A stretch of DNA of 64,000 nt from Chryseobacterium sp. E1 (GCA_019203745.1 CP078104.1:4154001-4218000); one strand, 5' to 3'. Shown: positions 31,270-40,301, numbered from the stretch's first letter. The notes: a model not told the origin generated them from the letters alone. Numbers and translations: made by a program.

Positions 31270-31299
31270 CAGCGCCACTTATCTTATTAAGTGGCGCTG
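31270..31299 (+). terminator. intrinsic terminator after T9SS gene
   Basis: CAGCGCCACTTA pairs perfectly with TAAGTGGCGCTG around a six-base loop, followed by TCTTTA. Confidence 0.85.
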
Positions 31300-31394
31300 T
31301 CTTTATAGAGGATGGCATGGGTATAAATTGTATATTTAATTTTTTAAATCATAAAAGTCTGCAACCGGCGGGGCTGTAAAAAACTATTTAACCG

Positions 31395-31574
31395 ATGAAC
31401 AATACCTTGCAAAATAAAAGATATTATCAGGCTAGCCAGTTATTTCCGGTCCTTGTTCATTATGAGAAGAGCATTTTTGATGAATATAAGGATATTTTTA
31501 CTCCTTTAATACATCTGGATAACAGGATTACATACAATATTGAGGAAGCCGGAAAAATTAGAGAAAAAGGTTAA
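31395..31574 (+). CDS. short remnant related to the HEAT-like immunity candidate
   Basis: An open 59-codon frame reads MNNTLQNKRYYQASQLFPVLVHYE and ends in ITYNIEEAGKIREKG. It aligns with the last ~55 residues of the gene at 9499-10154 (ENKRYYQASQLFPVIVHYD...IVYNIEEAEKAF). The N-terminal three quarters of the relative are absent. It may be a truncated, orphaned immunity gene, or a functional short version; the former is more likely. No toxin lies directly upstream. The next small gene (31621) is on the same strand. Confidence 0.6.
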   Translation: MNNTLQNKRYYQASQLFPVLVHYEKSIFDEYKDIFTPLIHLDNRITYNIEEAGKIREKG

Positions 31575-31620
31575 AATCTGCTTATAAATTGAACCTTTAA
31601 AAACATAAATTTACTTAAAA

Positions 31621-31878
31621 ATGAACGAGAAAGATCCTATAGAATCGGTATTATTTTATCACTTTGAAATAGACGTTATAGACAATAAGGAAGATTATTC
31701 CTTGATAAGAGTGGTAACCTATAAAAATAAGGGACAGCAAGGAGAAGAATACTATAACGGAGAATGGCATTCTTATAAGGGTGCATATAGCTACTATCCG
31801 GATCCAACACCGGGAGAGTTTATAGATGAAGCCAGAGCAAAGGAAATCATGAAGATCATCGATCAGGAAATCATATGA
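31621..31878 (+). CDS. hypothetical small protein
   Basis: An intact 85-residue frame, MNEKDPIESVLFYHFEIDVID..., is acidic and rich in Tyr (EEYYNGEWHSYKGAYSYYPDP). No signal peptide or membrane segment. It follows the immunity remnant by 46 bp, so an immunity-type function is conceivable but not shown. No family recognised. Confidence 0.5.
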   Translation: MNEKDPIESVLFYHFEIDVIDNKEDYSLIRVVTYKNKGQQGEEYYNGEWHSYKGAYSYYPDPTPGEFIDEARAKEIMKIIDQEII

Positions 31879-32045
31879 TCTGCACCATTAATTGATAGTA
31901 GAAATTGGTAATAAAAAATTAAATTTGTTATTTCTATGTTGATCAGATTCTTCGCTACTGCACGAATCCTTTCGTGTGGCTTCTATTATACTTTTTTAGA
32001 AAATCTGTTGCACAAAGCCCGGGGACATCGTAGAACGGATTATAG

Positions 32046-32498
32046 TCAATGTATTTTCTGGATATTACCTTTGATGATAATATGATCACCATTTTTATTA
32101 AAATACAACACTTCTCTTATAATCCAATGTCTGTTTTCAACTGTATTTTCCTGTTTTAAATATTCATTGAAGATCTGTGAGATAAAGAAGGTCGTAAGAA
32201 AACCTGTTTTTTCTTTCATATTCATTGCAGTATCTTTCAAAATATCTTCGTAGGAAGGATATGTAGGAAGGTTTTCAAATAATTCTAAGGCAAAATTTTC
32301 ACCTGTAAGCAGATCGTCTTCTATCAATTCATGAAGTAATTCTTCATATTTTGGACGCATTTTTTCATTAAAATCATTGAATTCAATACGGATCATCATT
32401 GGATGAATTTCTTTATTTTCAGAATATTTTCCGTAATAATGCTCATCATAAGTGATATGATAGGCATTCATTTCGTGATCATTAATATAAACTTGCAT
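32046..32498 (-). CDS. hypothetical protein
   Basis: An intact 150-residue frame starting MQVYINDHEMNAYHITYDEHYY. It is soluble, acidic and mixed alpha/beta, with a helical middle (KMRPKYEELLHELIEDDLL) and a basic beta end (VLYFNKNGDHIIIKGNIQKIH). The start lies 40 bp from the next minus-strand gene's stop, so it may be in the same transcript as the acetyltransferase. No known domain. Confidence 0.6.
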   Translation of the reverse strand: MQVYINDHEMNAYHITYDEHYYGKYSENKEIHPMMIRIEFNDFNEKMRPKYEELLHELIEDDLLTGENFALELFENLPTYPSYEDILKDTAMNMKEKTGFLTTFFISQIFNEYLKQENTVENRHWIIREVLYFNKNGDHIIIKGNIQKIH

Positions 32499-32538
32499 AG
32501 AATTTTATTTTTACAGGAATCTGAGTACAGTATGAAAA

Positions 32539-33027
32539 TCAAAGGTCAAGTCTGTAAATCAATTCCTTTATCTCAGTTTGTCTGGCATTGGCGAAACCAC
32601 TGTCAGTACCTATTTTTACAAAGCCGTTTTTTTCCAGGACTTTTTGTGAACCAAAATTGTCAAAAGCAACACGTCCAAAAATAGGTCTGGTTGTTTCAGC
32701 CTTCAGAAAATCCTTCAGTGCTGTTGTAGCAATACCTTTTCCCCAAAACTCCCTGTCAATCCAATACGTAATTTCTGCATCACCTTCCATGATAAATTTC
32801 GCAATACTTCCCGCAATCACAGAATCAGCCATAATGGTCTGGTTGTTGACCGTTGGATCATCCAGCAATCTGGTATATTTAGCGAGGTAAGCTTCTTTAT
32901 TTGTAGAATCCTGAGACATAAAAGCTGCAAGATGTCTGCCTTCAGGATCAAGCTGAAATTCAAATAGAATATCCAGATCCGCTACTGTGGTTGGTCTGAG
33001 TTGTATTTCATAGCTACTGTTTTTCAT
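32539..33027 (-). CDS. GNAT family N-acetyltransferase (RimJ/RimL-like)
   Basis: A 162-residue intact frame. It has the GNAT fold order: LRPTTVADLDILFEFQ (strand 1, helix 1), EITYWIDREFWGKGIATTAL (strand 4 and the acetyl-CoA pyrophosphate loop with GKGIAT), and RVAFDNFGSQKVLEKNGFVKIG (motif B, the NxxSxxvlEKnGF signature of RimJ/RimL relatives). Such enzymes move acetyl groups from acetyl-CoA to amines, often protein N-termini or small molecules. The substrate is unknown. It acts in the cytoplasm. Confidence 0.88.
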   Translation of the reverse strand: MKNSSYEIQLRPTTVADLDILFEFQLDPEGRHLAAFMSQDSTNKEAYLAKYTRLLDDPTVNNQTIMADSVIAGSIAKFIMEGDAEITYWIDREFWGKGIATTALKDFLKAETTRPIFGRVAFDNFGSQKVLEKNGFVKIGTDSGFANARQTEIKELIYRLDL

Positions 33028-33102
33028 TGTAGTGGAGGTGTTGGTTGATCTTCAAATATAATTAAATATTGGGATCAATAGAAATTTCAACTTTGGAGAG
33101 AA

Positions 33103-34013
33103 TTATTGTTTTCCGCCACATGTAAGACAAATACCGTCCATATCGATTACGTTACCCATACAGTTTTTAATATTGCAATCTATTCTTTCTACTTCATTTT
33201 CAAAATTACAATTGATACAATATAGCATTGTAGAAAAAGGTTTATTAGGTGTGAGAAATGCCCACTTACTCATTAATTGTTGGCCTTTTGAATTTGTTTC
33301 ATAAAAACAGGTAGGACAAAGATATTTTCTTCCACTCAATTCAAAATTTAAAAATTTATTTATTTGTTTTATTCCAATTGTAACCTCCAGAAAATCTAAA
33401 AATTTATAAGATTGTATACTCTCAAAATCCCAATCATAATAACCAAAAAGAGGATTCGATTGATTCCATTTTTTTATGTCATTAAACCATTGATCTTTTC
33501 CAAAGAAATAAGTATAAGCTTTTAAGATGTCAATTATAATAATATTTGGAGTATTTAATATATTTCCGACTCCATGAATTGCCCTATTTCTATTCTGCCT
33601 AATATTTTCAATGAATTTTATTTTTTCAGAATTAAGCTTGAGATTAGTAACAGTACAAAAAGTATGAAGAAGGTTTTCACCAGAATATGTATACATAGAA
33701 GAGTACTCTACATTTTTACTTTCTGGCAGACTCGGCCAATCCGATCTTTTTGTTCAAGAAGTAAATAAGGAGAGTTTTTTACAATTACACTTTTCATGTA
33801 AGTTTCAACTCCTTGATGTAATAAGATAATAGATGTTCTAAAAGTTGGCTTGTTATGATCCCAAACTTCATTTAATGGTACCTCTTCATTTATATTTTCA
33901 TTATCATATTTTTTGTAACCACAATAGATATTAAAAAATGATTCCAGTGCTTGGATTAAACACTCTTTTGCCACTTTTTCAAAATCTTCATATTCTGGTA
34001 TATTTGTTATCAT
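33103..34013 (-). CDS. HEPN-like protein with C-terminal zinc ribbons, frameshifted
   Basis: Joining frames near 33705 gives ~303 residues. The N-terminal half is helical (YEDFEKVAKECLIQALESFFN, 'SIILLHQGVETYMKSVIV') and carries RNRAIHG (33571-33591), fitting the Rx4H signature of HEPN ribonucleases. The C-terminal part holds Cys pairs CPTC, CINC, CNIKNC and CLTCGG, enough for one or two zinc ribbons. HEPN proteins often cut RNA in toxin-antitoxin or abortive infection systems. It is the last gene of a minus-strand group with an XRE regulator, a PD-(D/E)xK protein and a membrane protein, though the 34663-35344 gene and a tandem repeat intervene. The HEPN call rests on one motif within an all-helical region. 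Confidence 0.55.
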
Positions 34014-34149
34014 AGCTTGGTCACTCGGTTTAAAATTAATAAGTTGTATTCTAGGTGTTTGGTGTCTTAATTTATAAAAAAACTAATTGTTTTTTAAAAT
34101 AAAATGTGGATTTTAAAATCTATCAAGAATTTTTGGGCGGATAAGCTTT

Positions 34150-34615
34150 TTGTCCTCTACTCCCTTGCCAAGCCCCTCGAACCACTAGGACAAGGGGTTA
34201 ACTCCTCTTTGATAACGGTCTCGAGCCCCTTATGTAACACCCTATACCCCCTTACCCAAGGGGTAGATCCCCTTACTTAAGAGGCTAGAGCTACTTGCTC
34301 AAGGGGGTAGAGGCTGTTCGGAAGTCCCTGGAGAGGGTATGATAAGTGGGTAGAGCCACTTAGATAACGGTCTGGAGGTAGTTTAGAAGTTTCAGGACAC
34401 ACTTGTATCATTGTCGATATACACTTATCTAAGTGTCTGTAGACAGTTGTTTAAGTGGTAAGAGCGATCAGGGAAGAAGCTGAAGATATTTCTGTAAGGG
34501 GTTCCGGACACTTGGGTAAGTGTTGCAGATTATTTTTGAAGGGGTGCAGACAGTTTGGAAAATACTTCCGGATACTTGTGGAAATGTCGGAGGTTCTTTG
34601 AAAGTGCCTTTAGTC
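34150..34615. repeat. degenerate ~21-bp tandem repeat array
   Basis: About twenty units of 20-24 bp follow a loose pattern CTTGnnTAAGTGgnnnAGAcA. Examples are CTTGGGTAAGTGTTGCAGAT, TTTGGAAAATACTTCCGGAT, CTTGTGGAAATGTCGGAGGT and CTTACTTAAGAGGCTAGAGC. Both strands contain in-frame stops, so it is not a coding repeat. The array is richer in G and C than the flanks and fills the gap between the HEPN-like gene and the secreted-protein gene. Units differ too much for a CRISPR. Confidence 0.65.
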
Positions 34616-34662
34616 TTTATATTGAATTCTATGTTTTTTGTGAAAGTGCTGAACCAGCGTGG

Positions 34663-35344
34663 TTAATAATACTCAAATACTCTTTCTGTTTTTTGTTGTA
34701 TTGCTCCCTGATCATCTGCTAATTCTTCATAAATGGAGTTGGCTTGCGGATCAAGCTTTACATTCTTATAAATGAGCTTAGATTTTTTTGTTTAGTGGCA
34801 TCTTCAAGAAGGGTCTCACTTCTCATTTCATTGATATAAGTGTAAAAAACAGTGCTGTTAACCGGGTTTTCAAAGAAATTTCCGGTTTCTTCTGTTTTTA
34901 TAAGACGGCTATTTTTGTCAAAATAAAACAGCTTGCTAAGGGATATATTGTGAGCAGAATCATTGGAAACTCTTTTGTACAGAGAATCCGAAACTTTTTC
35001 AAACCAGCCTGTAGTTTCTATCTTCTTATTTCCAGGATTAAAGGCTTCAAAATAGCGTTTAGCTTTGTCCTTTGAATTATAAGTGATAATCTTATTGATA
35101 GACCTTTCCTGAGAAGGTCCGCTTCCGATAGCATTGTAATATTCTATTTTTGTCAGAAAACCCTCTTTGTCATAATAGGAAATGTTTTTATAGCTATTCT
35201 CCGGTGAATAAGTGGTGATCTCTGTGATGGTTTTGGGATGCCCGAAATAGTTAGAAAACTGCAGGTCATTAATGATTGATTTTTCCTGACCACTTACAAG
35301 AGCATATAACAGAATAAACAGATAGCTAAGTGTTGTTTTTTCAT
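34663..35344 (-). CDS. secreted hypothetical protein, frameshifted at both ends
   Basis: Start 35344. After a change in the A6 run next to the start, the frame reads MKKTTLSYLFILLYALVSGQ, a signal peptide. The chain then runs open through ITEITTYSPENSYKNISYYD, EGFLTKIEYYNAIGS and SRLIKTEETGNFFENP. A second change near 34780 gives the end SKLIYKNVKLDPQANSIYEE...RVFEYY. About 227 residues. The 'yD.nG.l...e.y' pattern resembles short repeat strands of Bacteroidota secreted proteins related to YD/MORN-like repeats, but the match is loose. It breaks the defence-like group. Confidence 0.6.
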
Positions 35345-35554
35345 ATGGTAAGCGTTAGAGAGTTCTACAATTTCCGCTAAGTGTCAAATATAAGTAACTC
35401 TCTCCAATGTTGAAAAATATACAACCTTTTGTTTGAAATAGAATCCTCTTGCTGACTATAGATAAAACATTATTCTTATGAAAAGGACTTTTAGATTATA
35501 TTGTTAGAATTTTTGATTTATAATACTAAGAATTAAGAAAAGGATTATTGAGGA

Positions 35555-36037
35555 CTATAATTTATGCAGTCCTATTTCCCTATAAAGAAAATCTATTTGC
35601 TTATCGCATTCATTTATCATAGATTCATAGGATTTTCGTAAATCATCCTTTGATATTAAATCGGGCATAGTGAATTCATTAAATGTGAGTCTCGATGTTT
35701 GGCTTATTTTCTCGCACATCGCACCCATTTCATCTTTTACTTTTGGAGATAAGAATAATATATTTATGAATAAATTTTTCCTAAAATAGGCATCAATTTC
35801 TATTGGACTTTTAGATTCTTCAAATGGAACAATATCACTTCCAGTTCCAATATAAGCCAAAGCCTCGTATTCTTGTCTCACTTCGGATATAAGTTCAGCT
35901 AATTTCGCATAAGCCTTTACTTTATGTGAATATAATTCTTCTCTAGTTCTTTGCTTTTTATTTAAGGTGGATCCATACCCTACACCTAAAATTGCTAATA
36001 TTCCAGCTGTTGCAGCAGCAATTATTTCATTACTCAT
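35555..36037 (-). CDS. membrane-anchored hypothetical protein
   Basis: An intact 160-residue frame. Residues ~4-24 (EIIAAATAGILAILGVGYGST) form one membrane segment; the rest is helical and charged, e.g. HKVKAYAKLAELISEVRQEYE and KDDLRKSYESMINECDKQIDFLYREIG. A single membrane helix plus a cytoplasmic helical tail resembles small membrane proteins found in defence and effector cassettes, but there is no diagnostic motif. It lies 160 bp downstream of the PD-(D/E)xK gene on the same strand. Confidence 0.6.
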   Translation of the reverse strand: MSNEIIAAATAGILAILGVGYGSTLNKKQRTREELYSHKVKAYAKLAELISEVRQEYEALAYIGTGSDIVPFEESKSPIEIDAYFRKNLFINILFLSPKVKDEMGAMCEKISQTSRLTFNEFTMPDLISKDDLRKSYESMINECDKQIDFLYREIGLHKL

Positions 36038-36196
36038 AGTTATATTTTAATGCATATAAATTTTTATTGAAAATTTTTTAATATGCCATGTTATTGTTTA
36101 TAAATGATTTTGTTCTGATGTACGGAGTATTTTATCTTCCGTTATTAAAATAAAATAGTTGCTTTAAAACATTCTCCACGAAGAGAAGGTTAATAA

Positions 36197-37361
36197 TTAT
36201 AGGTCATTTAACCAATCGTTTTTTAACTTAAATATTTCTCCTAAATTTTCCCCTTCATTATTTATTACAGTTTGATTATTTACATAACAATACGGAAGCT
36301 TCAATTCGTCAAAATTTAAATAATTTTCAGTAAATGGATGCTTAAAGAGCCAATATTTACTTGTAGGGATATTATGAGGGAAGACTCTGTTTATCATAAT
36401 GCCACTTACATTTGTTATTCTTTCATGTCCATTATTATAGAAAATACCATCCTCAATTCGTATCAATTTTTCATTTTTATCATTGGGGTTAGTTGAAAAA
36501 GAAAAGGCTATCGACCCCCATATAGCATTATCAATATCATATATTGATGAAGATTTGATGCTTAAAGTATTTATACAAATTAAATAAGGTTTGTCCAATT
36601 TTCCGTATCTTCTCGCTTTGGTCAATATGGAATCTCTAATAGATTCTTCAGCCCCACCAGTAAATGTTTCAATTGGCCTTATTCCAATACTTCTTCTGGG
36701 TTTTCCAATGGCATTTTCATTAACAGGTAAAAATTCTATATTAATTGAAATTTCATCATTTTCAAAAAACAAATTTTCAAATTCTGGAACTGAATATAAT
36801 TTATTACTATTGATTTTTACAAGCTCTTTTTTGTGGTCTAGTTGAGAAATTTTATTCTTAATTTTTTTATAAGATCTTTTGTTGATGGTTGATTTTTTGT
36901 TTTTAGATTTATACTTTCTATACGAAACATGAAGTGTGGTGAATAAATTTTGTCTATTGTTTCATAGAATCTTTCCATCATCTTTTCATTTGATTCTTCA
37001 TAATTAGATTTATCCTTGCAAATTTTTGCTTCAACGTAGATTTCTACGTCATCTTTACTAATCAAGAAGTCAGGTCTCTTATCAGTATTTTCAATTTTTG
37101 GATGTATTATAATTTTATAACCTAATTCTTTGAAAAAGTTGAATAAAAACAATTCATAAAATACGGAATCAAAGCTCTTTGTGAATCTTTTCTTTGTTTC
37201 GTGTGTTTTTCAGACTCTGGAAGATTGGAAAACCATTTTTCCAATAAATCTCTGATTTTGCTAACGTCTTTTCTAGCACTACGTTCATAATAGCTAAATG
37301 AATTTTCATTTGCTTCGGCTGGTCCTAAATAATTTCGTTCTATTTTTGAAAAAAGATTCAT
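36197..37361 (-). CDS. PD-(D/E)xK nuclease-like protein, frameshifted
   Basis: Three frames join near 37140 and 36848 into ~388 residues. The N-terminal helical part (KDVSKIRDLLEKWFSNLP) is followed by the nuclease core: RPDFLISKDD and, after a turn, EIYVEAKICKDKSNYEE (~37024-37085), a clear PD...ExK pair. The C-terminal half (RPIETFTGGAEESIRDSILTKARRYGKLDKPYLICINT) may continue the fold or recognise substrate. It could be a solitary restriction-like enzyme: no methyltransferase is present in the window. An XRE regulator with its own operator precedes it by ~120 bp on the same strand, as controller proteins do in restriction systems. The DNase activity is inferred from the motif. Confidence 0.65.
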
Positions 37362-37480
37362 CTAGAATTTTTTTATATTAATGATTTATTGTTTTACGAA
37401 TCTCCTGAACAATCCAAATTTAATGAACTTTTTGTTATATAGTATATGGCTTTCCGTAAAACAATAAATCCTAACTCTTG

Positions 37481-37759
37481 TCAGGATTTATTTGATAGTT
37501 TAATATATTTTTTCATATCGAAATCAAAGAGTTCTTGTATTGTAACATTGAGTTCTTTGCTTATTATGAGGAGGGTATCATATCGTGGATTAGTATTTCC
37601 CTTTCTAATTCTCCTATTGTCTTTTTGCATGTCCGGTTCTTAAGCCCAGTTCTTCTTGTGAAATAGGTTTATTAGTCTCAGGGTTTATAACTTTCTTTCG
37701 TAATTCAGAGATTCTATAACCAAGAGCTTTTTACAGTTATTAAGGTCGATATCATTCAT
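37481..37759 (-). CDS. XRE-family HTH controller-like protein, frameshifted
   Basis: Start 37759. Frame changes near 37725 and 37625 give ~92 residues: GYRISELRKKVINPETNKPISQ, then EELGLRTG, then IGELERGNTNPRYDTLLIIS and a KELNVTIQELFDFD end. The 'SQEELG....T.xxLERGxxNP.xxTLL.ia..L' series is the XRE/Cro helix-turn-helix. Size and position in front of a PD-(D/E)xK gene resemble controller (C) proteins of restriction systems. The 20-bp palindrome at 37794-37813 lies 35 bp upstream of the start. Both breaks sit in short homopolymers. Found by reading three frames together. Confidence 0.7.
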
Positions 37760-37793
37760 TAACTGTAAAATTCTAAGATTAGGTTTAAAATTT

Positions 37794-37813
37794 AGGATAC
37801 TTATAAGTATCCT
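37794..37813. promoter_or_regulatory. 20-bp perfect palindrome between divergent genes (candidate controller operator)
   Basis: AGGATACTTATAAGTATCCT is self-complementary over its whole length. It lies between the start of the XRE gene (37759, minus) and the start of the 37848 gene (plus). The central ACTTATAAGT resembles C-boxes of restriction controller proteins, which contain a TTATA-like core. A T12 run follows on the plus strand, so a terminator is an alternative, but no plus-strand gene ends here. Confidence 0.6.
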
Positions 37814-37847
37814 TTTTTTTTTTGTACATTTATAAAAAAATACAAAC

Positions 37848-38369
37848 ATGAAAAAGACAAGCACACATTTTGAACCTCAGCTTTGGAAAGGCGGTAAGAA
37901 GCGTTCCGGGTTACAGCTGATGGAGAACTTTTACCAGTTCAATGATCTGGCAGCCTCTAAAGAGAAGTTAAACAGCATTATGAGTTACGCCGTAAAGCGA
38001 AACAGCTGGATCAATGAAGATCCGGCGGTAGTTTTTCAGTTTCATCAGGCGGTACGGTCGTTTGTGCGTGCGTGCTACCTTATCCATTTAGAAGGAAAGA
38101 AATGGGTTACAGATCCTCCGTTGGAAAATCTTTCTCCATGGGTTCTCGGCTTGCTTTCGGAGAAAGAATACCAAAATCCAGTGTTGGTTTTTAAAAAAGC
38201 ATTCAAAGAATACAGCGTCAAAGAGTTTGATTATTTTATGTCCGGGATCGTCTATTTCTCAATGGGTATGTATGAAAATCTGCCGGAAAGAAATATCATC
38301 AATCCGTACATTCATCTGATAAAAATGCTGGATGCGGGACATCTTTTGCTGGAAAGGAGAGGGAAGTAG
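37848..38369 (+). CDS. hypothetical cytoplasmic protein
   Basis: An intact 173-residue frame (MKKTSTHFEPQLWKGGKKRSG...). It is helical and rich in aromatic residues: FHQAVRSFVRACYLIHLEGKKW, LSPWVLGLLSEKEYQNP, 'VKEFDYFMSGIVYFSMGMYENLP'. No signal peptide, no clear membrane segment. It diverges from the XRE gene across the 20-bp palindrome, so both may share regulation. No family recognised. Confidence 0.65.
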   Translation: MKKTSTHFEPQLWKGGKKRSGLQLMENFYQFNDLAASKEKLNSIMSYAVKRNSWINEDPAVVFQFHQAVRSFVRACYLIHLEGKKWVTDPPLENLSPWVLGLLSEKEYQNPVLVFKKAFKEYSVKEFDYFMSGIVYFSMGMYENLPERNIINPYIHLIKMLDAGHLLLERRGK

Positions 38370-38759
38370 GAGCTGGGAGCGGGAAGATGGAAGAAGGAAG
38401 ATAGTTTGAGTGGTAGTTACGGGTGGTTGGTATGGCAACATCTGTATTTCAAACGCTTTCATTCTGAATGAAATGGAATGTAATGAAGAATCTCAAATAT
38501 TTCAGAGAGATTCTTCCTTCGTCATAATGACAGTGTTAAGCTAAGGATTTTAAAGCAAAGGTTTATAATATTATTCTTCTATTACAGGGAGCAAAGAGGG
38601 AATCAATTTCGTTGATTTTTTCTAAGCGGACGCATCGCCATACAGCTTCATCTGCGGCTTTGTCGCCCTCTTTGCTCTCTTATTAATAAATGAATTGAAT
38701 AATTTCTTTGCGTCAAAAAAACGGTTCTTCATGCAACCCTTCCACCTGATCAGAGTACA
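38370..38759. repeat. intergenic region with three repeat elements
   Basis: Three elements follow one another. At 38364-38402 there is a purine-rich string (GGGAGCGGGAAGATGGAAGA and similar). At 38459-38532 lies a second copy of the dispersed inverted repeat seen at 23669-23736 (AATGAAGAATCTC / GAGATTCTTCCTTCGTCA). At 38587-38679 is a structured element listed separately. No coding frame is supported. Confidence 0.55.
38587..38679. other. structured three-way palindromic element
   Basis: GAGCAAAGAGGG (38589-38600) pairs with CCCTCTTTGCTC (38666-38677), 12 bp with no mismatch. Inside are a second stem AATCAA/TTGATT with loop TTTCG (38601-38617) and a third, CGCA/TGCG (38631-38656) flanked by AAGC/GCTT. 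The fold is a compact three-way junction of ~93 nt. It could be a MITE/REP-type mobile palindrome or a structured RNA; nothing in it is coding. Confidence 0.5.
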
Positions 38760-39547
38760 TTATTCTATCCAGAAATGTCCCGTAGAATAGGTTCTGGCTT
38801 TACCGGCTACAATCACCCTTTCATTTTTGTTTTCACAATAAAGCTCACCACCTCTTTCAGAAAGCTGGCGGGCAAAAAGTTTATCTTTTCCTAATCTTGA
38901 TGACCAGAACGGGATAAGTGAGCAGTGGGCAGAACCGGTTACAGGATCTTCAAGAATTGACGATTGCGGGGTAAAATATCTTGAAACAAAATCACTGTCA
39001 GTGCCTGCTGCTGTCACTACAACGCCTCCCGGATCGAGGTTGATGAGGTCAAAAACGGATCTTTCAATACTGATCTTTCTGATGTCGTCTTCAGACTCAT
39101 ATACCAGAACGTAATCTCTTGACCGGAAGACTTCTTTCGGCTGTATATTGAGAGACTGAGCAATAGTGTCCGGAAGAGTAGAAGGTTCAGGCATTCTTGA
39201 CGGGAAATCCATATAATAAAATCCGTCTTTTACATCAACGGTCAGCTCGCCGCTTTTGGTTTCAAAAATGATTCTGCTGTGCTGATAATTTAAGATGGAA
39301 GCCAGGCAATGAGCGGTGGCCAGGGTGGCATGCCCGCATAAATCCATTTCAATCTCAGGGGTAAACCATCTCAGATGGATGGTATTGCCGTTATCAATAA
39401 AAAGGCTGTTTCTGCCACGGCATTTTCACGGGCTATTTTTAAAAGGATATCATCAGGCAACCAGTTTTTCAATGGAACAACACAGGCTGGGTTTCCCTGA
39501 AAAATCTCTTCTGTAAACGCATCTATCTGGTATAATTCTAATTTCAT
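38760..39547 (-). CDS. PhzF family isomerase-like protein, frameshifted
   Basis: Start 39547 (MKLELYQIDAFTEEIFQGNPACV). A frame change near 39410 joins the rest, ~262 residues. Family marks: GNPACVV, the catalytic Glu in RENAVAETAFF, DLCGHATLATAHCL, and DPVTGSAHCSL near the end. PhzF-like proteins have two similar domains with the active site between; most act on unknown small metabolites by proton transfer rather than in phenazine synthesis, and no phenazine genes are near. Cytoplasmic. Confidence 0.9.
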
Positions 39548-39612
39548 AATGGAGAAAATTTAAGTCTGTAATAATTCAAAGATAAAATAATATTTTGTTT
39601 GGTGTTGATTTT

Positions 39613-40126
39613 TTATAACTGTTTCTGCTTTTTAAACACGGAAAACCTTCTGATGATTCCTCTCTTCTTTTTGTTTTTAAAGCGAAAAGGGGATGATTGC
39701 TCAATAATTTCATAGCAGCCGATTCGCCTTTCCAGGTCGGGTCTCTGTCCAGAAAATAAAAAACAGCATCATCACTGGTTTTAATTTCAAAAAAATATGA
39801 CGGAAACTTATTCAGTGTGTTTCTTACAGGCATATAGGTAAGTTCTTCTATTTGCTCTGAAGAGTAAGATATTCCGTTAATGATAAGGCCGTCATCAGTC
39901 AGAAAAACATCCGCCGGCGGAAGATTTTTTCCAGCATCCGGTATTCTGATAAACATACCAATATAAAAAACAGAAGGGCCAGTATATTGGGAAAAGCCAG
40001 TTTCACAAGATGTTCTTCCTCTTTGCTGATACAGTAAATCAGTATTGATACCAAAAGAACAATCATAACAATGATTCCATATCTGAAAAAGAAGAATTTG
40101 AAATAACCCGGATTTAATTTTTTCAT
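39613..40126 (-). CDS. two-helix membrane protein with PH-like C-terminal domain, frameshifted
   Basis: Start at MKKLNPGYFKFFFF (40126). Two membrane segments, YGIIVMIVLLVSILIYCIS and FPNILALLFFILVCLSEY, are followed by a soluble domain after a frame change near 39920: PADVFLTDDGLIINGISYSSEQIEE, FFEIKTSDDAVFYFLDRDP. A second change near 39680 gives a basic end (KKKRGIIRRFSVFKKQKQL) that is more natural than the uncorrected tail. About 170 residues. The 'L..DGL.I....S...I' strand pattern resembles bacterial PH-like membrane proteins. Role unknown. Confidence 0.6.
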
Positions 40127-40301
40127 GAATAACAGTGTTGGCCTTCCTTACCATTACGTTCAGATGGCAAAAAATGTATTATGTTCTATAAAAATACGAA
40201 AGTTTGTCATAATATTTCATCTGATATTTCTCATCAATCTGTTTGAAACCAGATGTAGCTTCTGAGGAATGGTCTGCATAAAAATCAGCTGTTGGTTCAA
40301 A

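Noticed and set aside
34150..34615. CRISPR array
   Set aside because: Units are ~21 bp, strongly degenerate and directly abutting; no identical repeats with unique spacers and no cas genes.
38760..39547. Phenazine biosynthesis
   Set aside because: Only a PhzF-family protein is present; no other phz genes are nearby and the family is widespread without phenazine production.
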